Assembly (NCBI GenBank): GCA_045809745.1
Contig: JBJMXE010000091.1
Location: forward strand, 1 to 64,000
Direction: 5' to 3'
DNA: 64,000 nt
Origin: DATFCK01 sp045809745
Lineage (GTDB): Bacteria; Verrucomicrobiota; Verrucomicrobiia; Chthoniobacterales; UBA10450
Made by a program: the position numbers and the translations under genes
The notes under the pieces: model-generated
Databases searched by the model: none
What the model was told of the DNA's origin: nothing
What the model saw: the letters and a program-made list of their open reading frames with translations, nothing else
Shown: piece by piece, positions 43,689 to 52,260 of the stretch
Layout: each line of letters starts with the position of its first letter
Numbering within the stretch: the stretch's first letter is position 1

Positions 43689-46600
43689 CTACGGATAGGC
43701 TATTCGGTAAAATCGCTTCTGCGGGTTTGGCGGATTCGAATCGTTGAACGGAAAAGCTCCGTTGGAATCGGCGGTTGGTGACCCGATGGTGTTGAAGCTG
43801 TTAGGCACAGTCAGGTCATCGGTGGCTTCGATTCGGTTCACCGCATTGGCTACACCCAGGCAGTTTAACGACACTCCGGACCCCAACGGGGTGATTGACG
43901 TAATCCGCAGGTCGACGGGCAGAGAAGTCGGCAGCGGCCAAACGTAAGCGCCGCGGCTGCGGGTCCACACCGAAAGCGTGGTTGAGCCGCGATCGATCTG
44001 GATATCCCAGATCATGGCGTGCGGCAGACCATTCTCGAACCGCTGCCATACTGGTGACGCAGCATTGATGTTGTTGGTGTAGTACAAACCCCAATCGGTG
44101 CCGGCGAACACCTGTTGCGGAACGTTCGGATTCACAATAACGGAATCAACCGGAACGTTAGGGAGATTGCCGGTCTTATTCTGCCACGTCGGCGCCGCGC
44201 AGTTGGCGTTGCAAACGACCTGATAAACGTGGCCGGGAGTTGTCGGCGTATTCTCATTGAAGCCTCCCACCGCGGCATAGCCGACCGGAGTCGCGGCAGC
44301 GGCGACCGAGGGATCGAGCGCTATACCAAGAATCGGACGGTTAGGCAGCACGGTGTTGTTATTCGTGAGGTTTATCCAGTTCGCCTGGCTGGGAGATCCG
44401 GTGCCGAGGTTAAATCCGATCCACACGTTGCCGTCGTTTGTTCCGGCCATGGCAACCGAGTGATATTTCGGAGAGTATTTAACCTGATTGATATGCGACC
44501 GGTCGCTCAGGCTTTGCTTGGTCATGTTCTGGGTCGACGGGTTGTTGGTCACGTACCAGCTATTACCGTTCATGTTGCTGATCCCGCCCGAGGTCGTTTC
44601 CCAGACCCGAGTGGTACCGACAATGAGCTGTCCACAACCGCCGGGGACGCCGGCGGCCGCGCAGTCGTCGCCGTTAGGTATCCCGCCGTGAAACAAATCA
44701 TAAGGAAGAATGAATGATTGGGTGTCGGTCGCCCAGCGGCCTTTGACGTTCGTCCAAGTCGCACCCGAAGCAGTACAATTGCTGACACAACGGCTGATGC
44801 CGCCACTGTTGTTCCCTTGGAAGAATCGAAGGCTTGTGCCGGTGCCTACGGGATCAATCCGGCTGTAGAAACCATCGCCTCCGAGTCCGGTTTGCCACTG
44901 AATCGGTCCTGTAGGCGTGCCGGAAAACATTACCGAACTCGCGCCGTTGTCCTGCGCACCGCCACTGGCCTGGGGCGTCGCCGAAGTCGCAAAATTGCCG
45001 CTGATATCACCCGAATAAAACTCAATCGTGTTCAGCCCGGTATCCATATTGAACCAGGTTGGATCCGTGGCTGCCGTGGCCAGGTTCGCCATTGTCGTTC
45101 CATGAATACCGCCGTCATTTCCGACGAGCAGAATGCTGGAGGAGCCGGGAACGAAGGCGAGGGCATGCTGATCTACGTGCACACCGTTGTTTTTTGCCGC
45201 ATACCCGCAGGTGATATCGTTCCACGGAAGAGTCGAAGTAGCGACGTTGCTTCCGTCCCAAAACCAAATCTCGAACGTATCGAAAAATGCGCGGTTAGGG
45301 TTATTCGGATCCACGGCCACACCCTGATCGTACCAGTTTTGCGAGTAATCGCCCGCACCGCCCTGGCAATCGGTTAGGGAACTGCCGGGCGATCCGGGAA
45401 TTTGGGTCCAGTTGGCGCCTCCATCAATGGAGCGGTAGGCGCCAAGCTGGCACCCGGGCGCGTTGCCGCAGCTCGATTGCGGGGCGATCGCCTGCAACTG
45501 GGCGTAGATGTAATTCGGATTGCTGGGCGCGACGGCAATATCGATGCGCCCAACCTGATTGCCCACAGCTGCGCCTCCATATGGAGTGCCGCTGGTGGCG
45601 TGCAAGCCTGTCCAACCGTTGTTATCCGTGGCGATTGGAGCGAAGTCGCCGGGACAGCCGCTGGCTGGGATGGTGCCTTTGTAAATTCCATTCGCGCCGT
45701 TGAGGTTCAGGTTGTACTGAACGGCCGTCGAGTAACCGCGAACGCCGACCGCGGCGATGACGCGTGTACTGCTGCCGTCATCCACCAAGGCTAGACCGGT
45801 GATGTCCTGTCGCTGGGTGTTGAAATTATCGGTTGTGCACGGGCCGGCCCAATTTGTGCCGCCGTCGTAGGAGAAGTACAGACCGGTTTTCGTGCCCGCG
45901 ACGACGTTGTTGCTATTTCTGGGATCGACTCGCACTTTGCCTACCGATTGGTATTGCGGGAACTGACCTGCAGGTTGTGCGAGCGCCGGCCCAAACACAT
46001 CTGCACCGAGCAATATCCAGCTCGCTCCGGCGTCAGTGGACTTCAGAATGCCCTGGCTACCCATCGAAAACGTGCCGAAGTTGAGGTCACCCGTTCCGGC
46101 ATAGATGGTGTTGTGATTATTGGGGTCGATCGTTAGGGTGTCGATGCTGATTGTTGCCAGAAGTGGGTCGTCCGTTACCGCAGTCCAGTTGGTGGTGGTG
46201 CTGCAACAGTTAGTTGTCTTCCACACACCACCGCCGTCCGATCCCAGGTAGGCAACAATAGTGCCATTGCTAGTGGTGGTCGGATCGACCACAATGTCGT
46301 TAACGCGGCCGGCCGTGGTAGTGTAATCGTAGCACCCGGTGCAGCCGGTCATGCGCAACGGTTGCGGGCCGAGGGCAGTGAAAGCATTCGGGTTGAGACC
46401 GGCCGTCGCCGCCGGACTGGCCGCTACGTTGGCCCTCGATCCTTTCACGTTGGATCTGGAAGTGCCAAACGGCACGCCGCGCCGGATGGCCCCATCTTGA
46501 AGGGCGGCACTCCGCAGCCATGAAGGATCAAACCGCCCGGTCGGATAGGTCAGGCGGTTATTCCATTCCTGTTCCAGCCGTTCCAGATCTTCGCCTTTTT

Positions 46601-46787
46601 CTCCGGCAACCGGCATGTCGCGGAAACGTTCTTCGGCGGGCGCACCCGAACTCTCGCCTGGCATCTGTGGCCGGGAAACCCCTACCACACTGGCGTAGGC
46701 GAGGAATGCACCCGCGGAACACAGGGTAACGGCCGCGACGAGCCTTGGGGTGACAAAACCAGCCGTAGGCATAGCGATCTTAGACAT
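43689..46787 (-). CDS. Large secreted Asp-box repeat protein with C-terminal FYRI module
   Basis: The 1032-residue product has an N-terminal signal or anchor, a polar linker and a long beta-propeller region. Asp-box motifs include KSTDAGASW, SYDGGTNW and RSIDGGANW. Repeated (V/I)DPxN strands such as TIDPNNHN, RVDPRNSN and AVDPNNPN mark blade edges. It is Cys- and Asn-rich, unlike the other Asp-box protein in this window. The final 75 residues match the module ending KRFYRIAYP found in three other proteins here. It is probably extracellular. No catalytic residues can be assigned. A start at 46772 is also possible. Confidence 0.8.
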   Translation of the reverse strand: MSKIAMPTAGFVTPRLVAAVTLCSAGAFLAYASVVGVSRPQMPGESSGAPAEERFRDMPVAGEKGEDLERLEQEWNNRLTYPTGRFDPSWLRSAALQDGAIRRGVPFGTSRSNVKGSRANVAASPAATAGLNPNAFTALGPQPLRMTGCTGCYDYTTTAGRVNDIVVDPTTTSNGTIVAYLGSDGGGVWKTTNCCSTTTNWTAVTDDPLLATISIDTLTIDPNNHNTIYAGTGDLNFGTFSMGSQGILKSTDAGASWILLGADVFGPALAQPAGQFPQYQSVGKVRVDPRNSNNVVAGTKTGLYFSYDGGTNWAGPCTTDNFNTQRQDITGLALVDDGSSTRVIAAVGVRGYSTAVQYNLNLNGANGIYKGTIPASGCPGDFAPIATDNNGWTGLHATSGTPYGGAAVGNQVGRIDIAVAPSNPNYIYAQLQAIAPQSSCGNAPGCQLGAYRSIDGGANWTQIPGSPGSSLTDCQGGAGDYSQNWYDQGVAVDPNNPNRAFFDTFEIWFWDGSNVATSTLPWNDITCGYAAKNNGVHVDQHALAFVPGSSSILLVGNDGGIHGTTMANLATAATDPTWFNMDTGLNTIEFYSGDISGNFATSATPQASGGAQDNGASSVMFSGTPTGPIQWQTGLGGDGFYSRIDPVGTGTSLRFFQGNNSGGISRCVSNCTASGATWTNVKGRWATDTQSFILPYDLFHGGIPNGDDCAAAGVPGGCGQLIVGTTRVWETTSGGISNMNGNSWYVTNNPSTQNMTKQSLSDRSHINQVKYSPKYHSVAMAGTNDGNVWIGFNLGTGSPSQANWINLTNNNTVLPNRPILGIALDPSVAAAATPVGYAAVGGFNENTPTTPGHVYQVVCNANCAAPTWQNKTGNLPNVPVDSVIVNPNVPQQVFAGTDWGLYYTNNINAASPVWQRFENGLPHAMIWDIQIDRGSTTLSVWTRSRGAYVWPLPTSLPVDLRITSITPLGSGVSLNCLGVANAVNRIEATDDLTVPNSFNTIGSPTADSNGAFPFNDSNPPNPQKRFYRIAYP

Positions 46788-46835
46788 AGAGCAGGGGAAT
46801 AGGGGGACAGTTCTTCTGGGAAGAACGAACAAAGT

Positions 46836-47024
46836 TTATCGCAGGTCAGTAACCGATGTGCCAGTGAATTCGTCCAGATTATTTGCCATTGGCCGCCCGT
46901 CCGTAGGCGAGCTGACCGGCGGCGGTGTGGCGCCACTGACATAAAACGGTGAAACACGGTCGGTGGTATTGAAATCGTCGCCCCAACTTACGTTCGTGAG
47001 GTTGCCGAGAGGATCAGGCTGCAA
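46836..47024 (-). CDS. Candidate 62-residue protein downstream of the DDAH gene
   Basis: A frame on the minus strand overlaps the end of the DDAH gene by 37 bases. The translation is low in Arg and Cys and contains natural-looking text (GNLTNVSWGDDFNTTD, PMANNLDEFTGTSVTD). Its only start is a TTG, without a clear ribosome binding site. It may be a small gene, a remnant, or chance. Confidence 0.2.
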   Translation of the reverse strand: MQPDPLGNLTNVSWGDDFNTTDRVSPFYVSGATPPPVSSPTDGRPMANNLDEFTGTSVTDLR

Positions 47025-47767
47025 CAGGTCACTCCGGCCTCGGCTTTCTGCAATTCAGATACGTCAACGGTCCGGATTGAGAAACCTTTCTGCTCCAAGC
47101 GCTCGGCTGTGTCGGGAAACGATTTCGCGATGATAATCGTGCCGTTCAGCGAAAGAACATTGGCCGCGGCGCTTTCTGTGTGGGGAACTTCCAACGACTG
47201 AAACTCTGCAAACGCTGAGCCGGCCAGCCACGAGCGGTTAATTAAAACCGTGCTGTCGCCAACGTATGAAACCGCACTCTTCAGGTGCAGGACGTGTCGG
47301 AGTCGAACGGCGTCGACCGCGTAGCCATATTTTTGCAGGATACTTCGAAGCTGAATAAATCCGGCTTCGTTTGTGCGATTCGACAAACCCACAAAGACTC
47401 GCTTGCCCGCGCGCAACACATCACCGCCATCCAGCGTCGCAGGAGCATGCAAGTATTCGAGCTCTCGATATGGACACAGCGCCGGAATGATCGTCTTGAT
47501 TTCGTCCCGCCGTGACGCCGCTCCCATCACTGGGATCACCGCAATCTCGTCGAACACGACGGCCGCATCTTCGACGAAAACGGAATCGGGAAACCCCGGC
47601 TCTGCCGGAAGTCTGACGACATGTGCCCCCAACTGCTCGAGGCACTGCCGATACGAGTTGTGTTGCGCGACTGCCTTCGCCAGGTCGATAGGCTTCCGCG
47701 AGCGAAACGAAAGCTCACAATTGTTGATGCTGGGACTGACATCGCGGGTGATGGCAATTGTCGACAT
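46988..47767 (-). CDS. Dimethylarginine dimethylaminohydrolase (DDAH)-type amidinotransferase-fold hydrolase
   Basis: This 259-residue protein of the guanidino-group modifying family has the catalytic Cys in AGVTCCS (C248, first of the pair), a catalytic His in HLKSAVSY (H161) and substrate-loop acids in FPDSVFVEDAA. LDGGDVL and HTESAAANVLSLNG are further family marks. DDAH hydrolyses methylated arginine to citrulline and methylamine, but relatives also act on arginine or ornithine-type compounds. The start codon lies 28 bases from the divergent oxidase gene. No ribosome binding site is visible, and a TCTAAT element five bases before the ATG suggests a leaderless transcript. Confidence 0.88.
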   Translation of the reverse strand: MSTIAITRDVSPSINNCELSFRSRKPIDLAKAVAQHNSYRQCLEQLGAHVVRLPAEPGFPDSVFVEDAAVVFDEIAVIPVMGAASRRDEIKTIIPALCPYRELEYLHAPATLDGGDVLRAGKRVFVGLSNRTNEAGFIQLRSILQKYGYAVDAVRLRHVLHLKSAVSYVGDSTVLINRSWLAGSAFAEFQSLEVPHTESAAANVLSLNGTIIIAKSFPDTAERLEQKGFSIRTVDVSELQKAEAGVTCCSLILSATSRT

Positions 47768-47795
47768 TCGTCATTAGACTATTACGCCGGAGGCA

Positions 47796-48875
47796 ATGAA
47801 AACGCAGCATCTGTTGAACGTGAGCGATTACGCGCTCGCCGCTCGTGAAATTCTCGAACCAGGCTGCCTGGATTATTACGAGGGCGGCGCGTTAGATGAA
47901 ATTACGCTGCGCGAGAACACTGCCGGATGGCAGCGACTGCCGCTTTACTACCGAGTTCTCGCTGGGGTCCGCTCGAGGCAGCTCCAAACGACGGTTCTTG
48001 GTCGGCCGATTTCCATGCCCATCGCTGTCGCCCCAACCGCTTTTCATCGACTGGCATGTGATGGGGGCGAAATCGCAACCGCGAAAGCGGCAAAGGCTGC
48101 CGGCACTTTGTTCGTCCTCAGCTCGCTCTCGAACACCGCGATGGAGGCCGTGTTTGCGGAGGCGGGGAGTCCGCGCTGGTTCCAGCTCTATATATATAGG
48201 GATCGTGCTATCACGGCAGAGTTAGTGAAGCGGGCCGAAGCGGCTGGCGCGGAAGCCATCGTTCTCACGGTCGACGCGCCTGGTCTCGGCACTCGGGAGC
48301 GCGATACCCGGAATAGCTTTCGCTTATCGGACGGACTGCGAGTCGAAAATCTGAGTCCGCTCGGTAAAGGAGATGTGCCCGAAGTGGAAGGTTCCGGCCT
48401 TGCCGCCTACGTCCACGCAAATTTCAAAGCTGATCTCAGCTACGCGGACCTCGATTGGCTGTGTCATGTCACCTCTCTACCCGTAATCGTGAAAGGTGTG
48501 GTCCGCGGAGAGGATGCGATTCGATGCGTGGAGCATGGCGCGAAGGGAGTGGTAGTGTCGAATCACGGTGGACGTCAGCTTGATACTGCCGTCGCGACCT
48601 GCGAGGCGCTGCCCCACGTGACAGACGCTGTTGGATCGTCGTGCGAGATCTACGTCGACGGCGGAATCCGCCGGGGTAGCGATGTGTTAAAAGCGGTGGC
48701 GCTTGGCGCCCGCGCTGTTTTAGTCGGCCGACCGATTTTGTGGGGACTCTCGGTGGCGGGGGAGCAAGGCGCAGCACGCATTCTCGACATTCTCCGGCGG
48801 GAACTCGATGAAGCGATGTTACTCTGCGGATGCACGACGTTAGGCGATATCACGCCATCCTTGCTCCGGCCGTGA
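47796..48875 (+). CDS. FMN-dependent alpha-hydroxy-acid oxidase/dehydrogenase
   Basis: The 359-residue TIM-barrel flavoprotein belongs to the lactate/glycolate oxidase family. Visible marks are LDYYEGGALDEITLREN at the start, IAVAPTAFHRLACDGGE, the WFQLYIYRDR strand, and the active-site VVSNHGGRQLD with catalytic His. YVDGGIRRGSDVLKA and GARAVLVGRP bind the flavin phosphate. The length matches oxidases rather than membrane-bound dehydrogenases with a long insert. The substrate is a 2-hydroxy acid such as lactate or glycolate. A GGAGG ribosome binding site at 47789 supports the start. Confidence 0.92.
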   Translation: MKTQHLLNVSDYALAAREILEPGCLDYYEGGALDEITLRENTAGWQRLPLYYRVLAGVRSRQLQTTVLGRPISMPIAVAPTAFHRLACDGGEIATAKAAKAAGTLFVLSSLSNTAMEAVFAEAGSPRWFQLYIYRDRAITAELVKRAEAAGAEAIVLTVDAPGLGTRERDTRNSFRLSDGLRVENLSPLGKGDVPEVEGSGLAAYVHANFKADLSYADLDWLCHVTSLPVIVKGVVRGEDAIRCVEHGAKGVVVSNHGGRQLDTAVATCEALPHVTDAVGSSCEIYVDGGIRRGSDVLKAVALGARAVLVGRPILWGLSVAGEQGAARILDILRRELDEAMLLCGCTTLGDITPSLLRP

Positions 48876-48902
48876 TTCTGTAGTCGCTGGTCAAACTGCG
48901 CC

Positions 48903-50114
48903 TTACACGGGCACCAGCGTCACGTGCACGATCTCCGCCGGGGCGTTCACCCGGAGCGGAAACCAGTTTCCAACGCCATTCGACACAATCAGAGTACTTT
49001 CTGCTCGGCGATACAGCCCGCTCCAATAGCGAAACATTGCCGGGCCGAACCCGTATCGCCGATTCAACATCAGTTGACCGCCGTGAGTATGGCCGGAGAG
49101 CGTCAGGGGAATTTTTGCATCGGCGGCAGCATCGAATGCGTGAGGATGATGGGCTAACAGCATCCGGAATACGTCGGGTTGAGATTGAGTTAATAATCGC
49201 TGCACCGCGGCGGTAATTTCATGGTCGCGATTCTGGCGCGTGCGCGTCCAACTTAAACCTAATAACTGTATCGGTACCCCGCGTATGGTGATCACGGCGG
49301 CTTCGTCGAGAAGGAAGGGAATACCCGAAGATTTCATGCGTCGCTCGAACTCTTCCGGATTTTCGATCAGGTCATGGTTCCCCTCGATCAGGTAAGCGCC
49401 GTATTTCCCATGCATTTGCCTAACCAGACCTATACCGGTATCGAGATCAGCCAGCGCGTCATTGATCAGATCGCCGGTCAACAAAACAAGATCAGCATTG
49501 AGATTGTTTGTAGCGTTAACGACATCGCGCAGCACGCGCCCGGACGTGAACCGACCAACATGGATGTCGCTGACCTGCGCGATTGTCAGTCCGTGTAAGT
49601 CGGGTGGCAGCTCGTGAACGGGGACAACGAAACGCCTGATCCGGAAGTCAGTAAGTTGTTGCAGGGCGATTCCAGTCAGCCCGAGAGTTGCCAGGGGTGG
49701 AGCGATAGCGGCGGTGGCGGCGAGGAATTCCCGCCGGGTCCAGTGAGATTCCGGATTAGATATTGCCGGCTCGTGACTGCGCCGCCGGCGATGCATGATG
49801 ATGCGCTCCAAATACGTCAGCAGCGCTGCTCCGCCGACAAGGAGTAGGGCTGCGATGGAGATTGGCAGGACGATCATGTGCCAGATTAGCAACGCCGCAA
49901 CCATCCATTTGGGCAGAAGCCGGTCCCATGCGCCCTGCGACAAGCGGCCTGAGATCAACCAGGCAAGCCCACCAATCTGAAAAACCATGAAAGCGGCGGT
50001 GACATAACGCCATGGCGTGGCGCGAGCGAAACGCCAGGAGGCCACCCACCAAAGCAGGTTCAATCCGACAATCGCCCCGATGATAATAAGGAAAAAGCTC
50101 ACCCAGATCGTCAT
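48903..50114 (-). CDS. Membrane-anchored metallophosphoesterase (YkuE-like)
   Basis: The 403-residue protein has about four membrane helices in its first 125 residues, a Tat-like TRREFLAA motif and hydrophobic stretch (about 134-158), and then a calcineurin-like phosphoesterase domain. All metal motifs are intact: QVSDIHVG, LTGDLIND, EGNHDL, AHHPHAFD and SGHTHGGQ. YkuE-type enzymes are placed at the outer face of the membrane and some hydrolyse lipid A precursors or other phosphoesters. The frame is open upstream to 50246, but ATG 50114 begins the first membrane helix and is preferred. Confidence 0.87.
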   Translation of the reverse strand: MTIWVSFFLIIIGAIVGLNLLWWVASWRFARATPWRYVTAAFMVFQIGGLAWLISGRLSQGAWDRLLPKWMVAALLIWHMIVLPISIAALLLVGGAALLTYLERIIMHRRRRSHEPAISNPESHWTRREFLAATAAIAPPLATLGLTGIALQQLTDFRIRRFVVPVHELPPDLHGLTIAQVSDIHVGRFTSGRVLRDVVNATNNLNADLVLLTGDLINDALADLDTGIGLVRQMHGKYGAYLIEGNHDLIENPEEFERRMKSSGIPFLLDEAAVITIRGVPIQLLGLSWTRTRQNRDHEITAAVQRLLTQSQPDVFRMLLAHHPHAFDAAADAKIPLTLSGHTHGGQLMLNRRYGFGPAMFRYWSGLYRRAESTLIVSNGVGNWFPLRVNAPAEIVHVTLVPV

Positions 50115-50245
50115 TCCCGGCGGCGACTCTTCTGCACCGCCAGACAGTATAATACGCCGTGAAGCTTCTTCGCGCCTGCCCGGGATTGTGGTCGGAGATG
50201 CGAAATCGCGGAGCAAGGGTATGGCGCGTGCTCCGTTGCCGCCCA

Positions 50246-50761
50246 ATGAATATTTCTATCATCACTAAATCCATCGTCTGCGTCACCGCGGTGTCGCTAC
50301 TCGCCGCAGCGCCGGCTTTCTCCAAGACCGTGCAGCTGCCTAACGACGATTTCGCGATCGCCTCGATCGATTTCCCCGCCAGCTGGGAACCGGAAGAGAT
50401 CAACAATGGAGTGGCCGCCGAAAGTCCGGACAAAGCGGTGTTTCTTTCAGCGGTGGCCGTCGGCAGCGACAAAGGTATGAATGCCGAGCTCGATGACACT
50501 TTCGACTTTCTCAAAGAACACAACGTGGAGTTGGACAAGAAGAGCAAGTCCGAGGGCAAGTTTAAGATTGGCGATCTGGAAGCCGAAGAGCTGACATTCC
50601 AGGGTAAAGATGAAGACGGTCCGGCCGCGGTCAGCATCGCGTTCGTCACCATCAAAGATAAAGTGGTCGTTCTGACCTACTGGGTTTCCACCGACAAGGA
50701 AAAGGAACATTCGGACGAAGTAGGCAAGATTCTCCGAAGCCTGAAGCCAGCGTCCAAGTAA
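50246..50761 (+). CDS. Secreted DcrB/PsbP-like small protein
   Basis: The 171-residue product has a signal peptide (MNISIITKSIVCVTAVSLLA) and a compact alpha/beta domain. It has a FAIASIDFPASWEPEE strand and a C-terminal VVLTYWVSTDKEKEHSDEVG segment, typical of the DcrB/PsbP-like and DUF1795-type folds. Function in bacteria is mostly unknown. The upstream extension to 50159 is rejected because it is Arg-rich and buries the signal peptide. A strong terminator follows. Confidence 0.75.
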   Translation: MNISIITKSIVCVTAVSLLAAAPAFSKTVQLPNDDFAIASIDFPASWEPEEINNGVAAESPDKAVFLSAVAVGSDKGMNAELDDTFDFLKEHNVELDKKSKSEGKFKIGDLEAEELTFQGKDEDGPAAVSIAFVTIKDKVVVLTYWVSTDKEKEHSDEVGKILRSLKPASK

Positions 50762-50790
50762 GTCGTTCGTTAACTTTCTAAGCTAATTTA

Positions 50791-50821
50791 GCGCGGATCG
50801 GAGAACCCGGTCCGCGCTTTT
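50791..50821 (+). terminator. Rho-independent terminator after the DcrB-like gene
   Basis: The stem GCGCGGATCGG / CCGGTCCGCGC (with one G-T pair) closes a five-base loop and is followed by TTTT. It is the best terminator in the window. Confidence 0.8.
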
Positions 50822-50913
50822 CGATTTGTGGGTCATCGACATGCTCCAACGGAGGGCAGAGCTCCTGCGGCGCCGCACCTTCCTTGTTTCGGCATGGACG
50901 GTCCCGAGTCATC

Positions 50914-50935
50914 GTAGCGGCGGTCTATGACCGCC
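50914..50935. repeat. Dispersed repeat, family B, near 50.9 kb
   Basis: The unit GTAGCGGCGGTCTATGACCG with its CC end is present between the DcrB-like and DUF2277 genes. Another palindromic block with GGAGGGCAGAGCTCCTGCGG lies just before it at 50851. Confidence 0.65.
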
Positions 50936-51043
50936 AAATCTTGCCGCTCTGCTCGAGGCTGCGGCGTGACAGGGCGCCTCTCCGCTGATGTTTGCGTCGT
51001 AATCCACTTTCTTATGCGGGCGGTTCGGTTCATCGTAATCTTT

Positions 51044-51391
51044 ATGTGCCGAAATATCAGAACCCTTCACAATTTCGCGCCACCAGCCACGACCGACGAG
51101 GTTCGGGCCAGTGCCTTGCAATTCGTTCGGAAAATCAGCGGATTTCATTCACCTGCAAAGCTGAACGAGGCCGTCTTCAATCACGCGGTGGATCACGTGG
51201 CCGCGGCGGCTCACGAACTTCTGGAGTCGCTCGTGACCAATGCGCCGCCGCGCGATCGCGACATTGAAGCGGCTAAAGCGCGAGCTCGCGCTGCCAAACG
51301 GTTTCACAGCAGCCGGACTGGTGTCACGGCAATGGCGCCGTTGAAACAGACATCCACATCAGCGCCAGGCGTCCGCTCCCGCAGGCGGTAA
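51044..51391 (+). CDS. DUF2277 protein
   Basis: The 115-residue product opens MCRNIRTLHNFAPPATTDEV and continues with LQFVRKISGF and ESLVTNAPPRDR, which I recognise as the DUF2277 family of small soluble proteins of unknown function. Family members usually end soon after the AKARARAAKRF motif (about residue 90). Here the frame continues 25 residues more and overlaps the convergent surE gene by 88 bases, perhaps after loss of the original stop. A frame open to 50927 upstream is rejected on homology. Confidence 0.85.
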   Translation: MCRNIRTLHNFAPPATTDEVRASALQFVRKISGFHSPAKLNEAVFNHAVDHVAAAAHELLESLVTNAPPRDRDIEAAKARARAAKRFHSSRTGVTAMAPLKQTSTSAPGVRSRRR

Positions 51392-51993
51392 TCGCCGGCG
51401 AAGAATAGTCCGCTCTCCTCTTCGTGCCGGTAATTTAATGGCAGCGGATTCGGATCCAGTTCGCACCACACGACCTCCGGATCAGATGTGTCCGGAGGCA
51501 GGTGCGGCAGATTGACGTTGTAGAACATTCCGGACTCGTTAGGGCGTCCGAAAATGTCGCGAAGGATTGGAGTTACCCATTTCGAAGCGCGATCCCAATC
51601 ATAATCAGATCCAGCTTTGTAGTAATGCGATACGGCCACGCCCGGCCAGCCATGAAGTACCGCTTCCCGCACTGCCGCCACCGTGCCGGAATAGTACATG
51701 TCAGCTCCGAGATTCGATCCATGGTTGATGCCACTCAGCACCCATTCCGCATCCGATACGACGCGCAGCAGGCCCAGTCTGGTGCAATCGGCAGGCGTAC
51801 CGTGGATCGCGAATTCCGTTTCGCCGCGCTTTTCAATGCGGACGCCGTCCTTCCACGTGACGGCGTGGCTGACGCCTGATTGCGGGCCCGCGGGTGCGAC
51901 GACAATCCCTTCACCGAAGGCCTTCGATGCTTTGACCAGCGCACGCAATCCCGCGGCGGCGATGCCATCGTCGTTCGTAATGAGAAATTTCAC
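51304..51993 (-). CDS. surE: 5'/3'-nucleotidase SurE
   Basis: The 229-residue product matches SurE, a metal-dependent survival nucleotidase that removes phosphate from nucleoside monophosphates. The N-terminal metal motif FLITNDDGIAAAGL, the VAPAGPQSG loop, the SGINHGSN ligand motif and YSGTVAAVREA are all present. The GTG at 51993 is chosen as start because a strong AGGAAGGAG ribosome binding site lies 5 bases before it. An ATG at 52017 would put that site inside the gene. It converges on the DUF2277 gene with an 88-base antisense overlap. Confidence 0.93.
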   Translation of the reverse strand: MKFLITNDDGIAAAGLRALVKASKAFGEGIVVAPAGPQSGVSHAVTWKDGVRIEKRGETEFAIHGTPADCTRLGLLRVVSDAEWVLSGINHGSNLGADMYYSGTVAAVREAVLHGWPGVAVSHYYKAGSDYDWDRASKWVTPILRDIFGRPNESGMFYNVNLPHLPPDTSDPEVVWCELDPNPLPLNYRHEEESGLFFAGDYRLRERTPGADVDVCFNGAIAVTPVRLL

Positions 51994-52089
51994 TTCGCTC
52001 CTTCCTAAAGGTCCCACTGTTCAGTGCTAAGCGGCGTTACGCCAGCGAGCAATTCACTCGCTAGGCGAGATTCGGCAGACCCAATCTTT

Positions 52090-52113
52090 GTAGCGGCGGT
52101 CTCCGACCGTCAC
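52090..52113. repeat. Dispersed repeat, family B, near 52.09 kb
   Basis: GTAGCGGCGGTCTCCGACCG lies between surE and the TetR gene. It is non-coding. Confidence 0.65.
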
Positions 52114-52226
52114 CGACTGGTTGGCGGCGTGGCTCGTTGTCATTTCGGCCTGATCTGCTCGCGGAACGCAGCGTGTTTTGCGAACCGCCCGCATAATTTG
52201 GCCGGGAACGCGCCCGAAAAAAACCC

Positions 52227-52255
52227 TTGATTCATACAAACGTATGAATTAATCT
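52227..52255 (+). promoter_or_regulatory. Promoter with palindromic TetR-type operator for the efflux operon
   Basis: A -35-like TTGATT (52227-52232) and a -10-like TAATCT (52250-52255) are spaced by exactly 17 bases. The spacer contains a perfect palindrome ATTCATAC-aaac-GTATGAAT (52230-52249), the form of a TetR-family operator. Binding of the regulator would block polymerase. The -10 ends 5 bases before the GTG start codon of the regulator, so transcript start and translation start nearly coincide. Confidence 0.75.
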
Positions 52256-52260
52256 GCCGG

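Noticed and set aside
48187..48198. TATATATA block like the intergenic palindrome
   Set aside because: It lies in the alpha-hydroxy-acid oxidase gene and encodes the conserved LYIYRDR strand.
49756..50655. Minus-strand frame of 299 codons across the 50.1 kb intergenic region
   Set aside because: It is a composite of antisense sequence to the DcrB-like gene and an out-of-frame reading of the phosphoesterase gene. Its Ser/Leu-rich start is a typical shadow composition.
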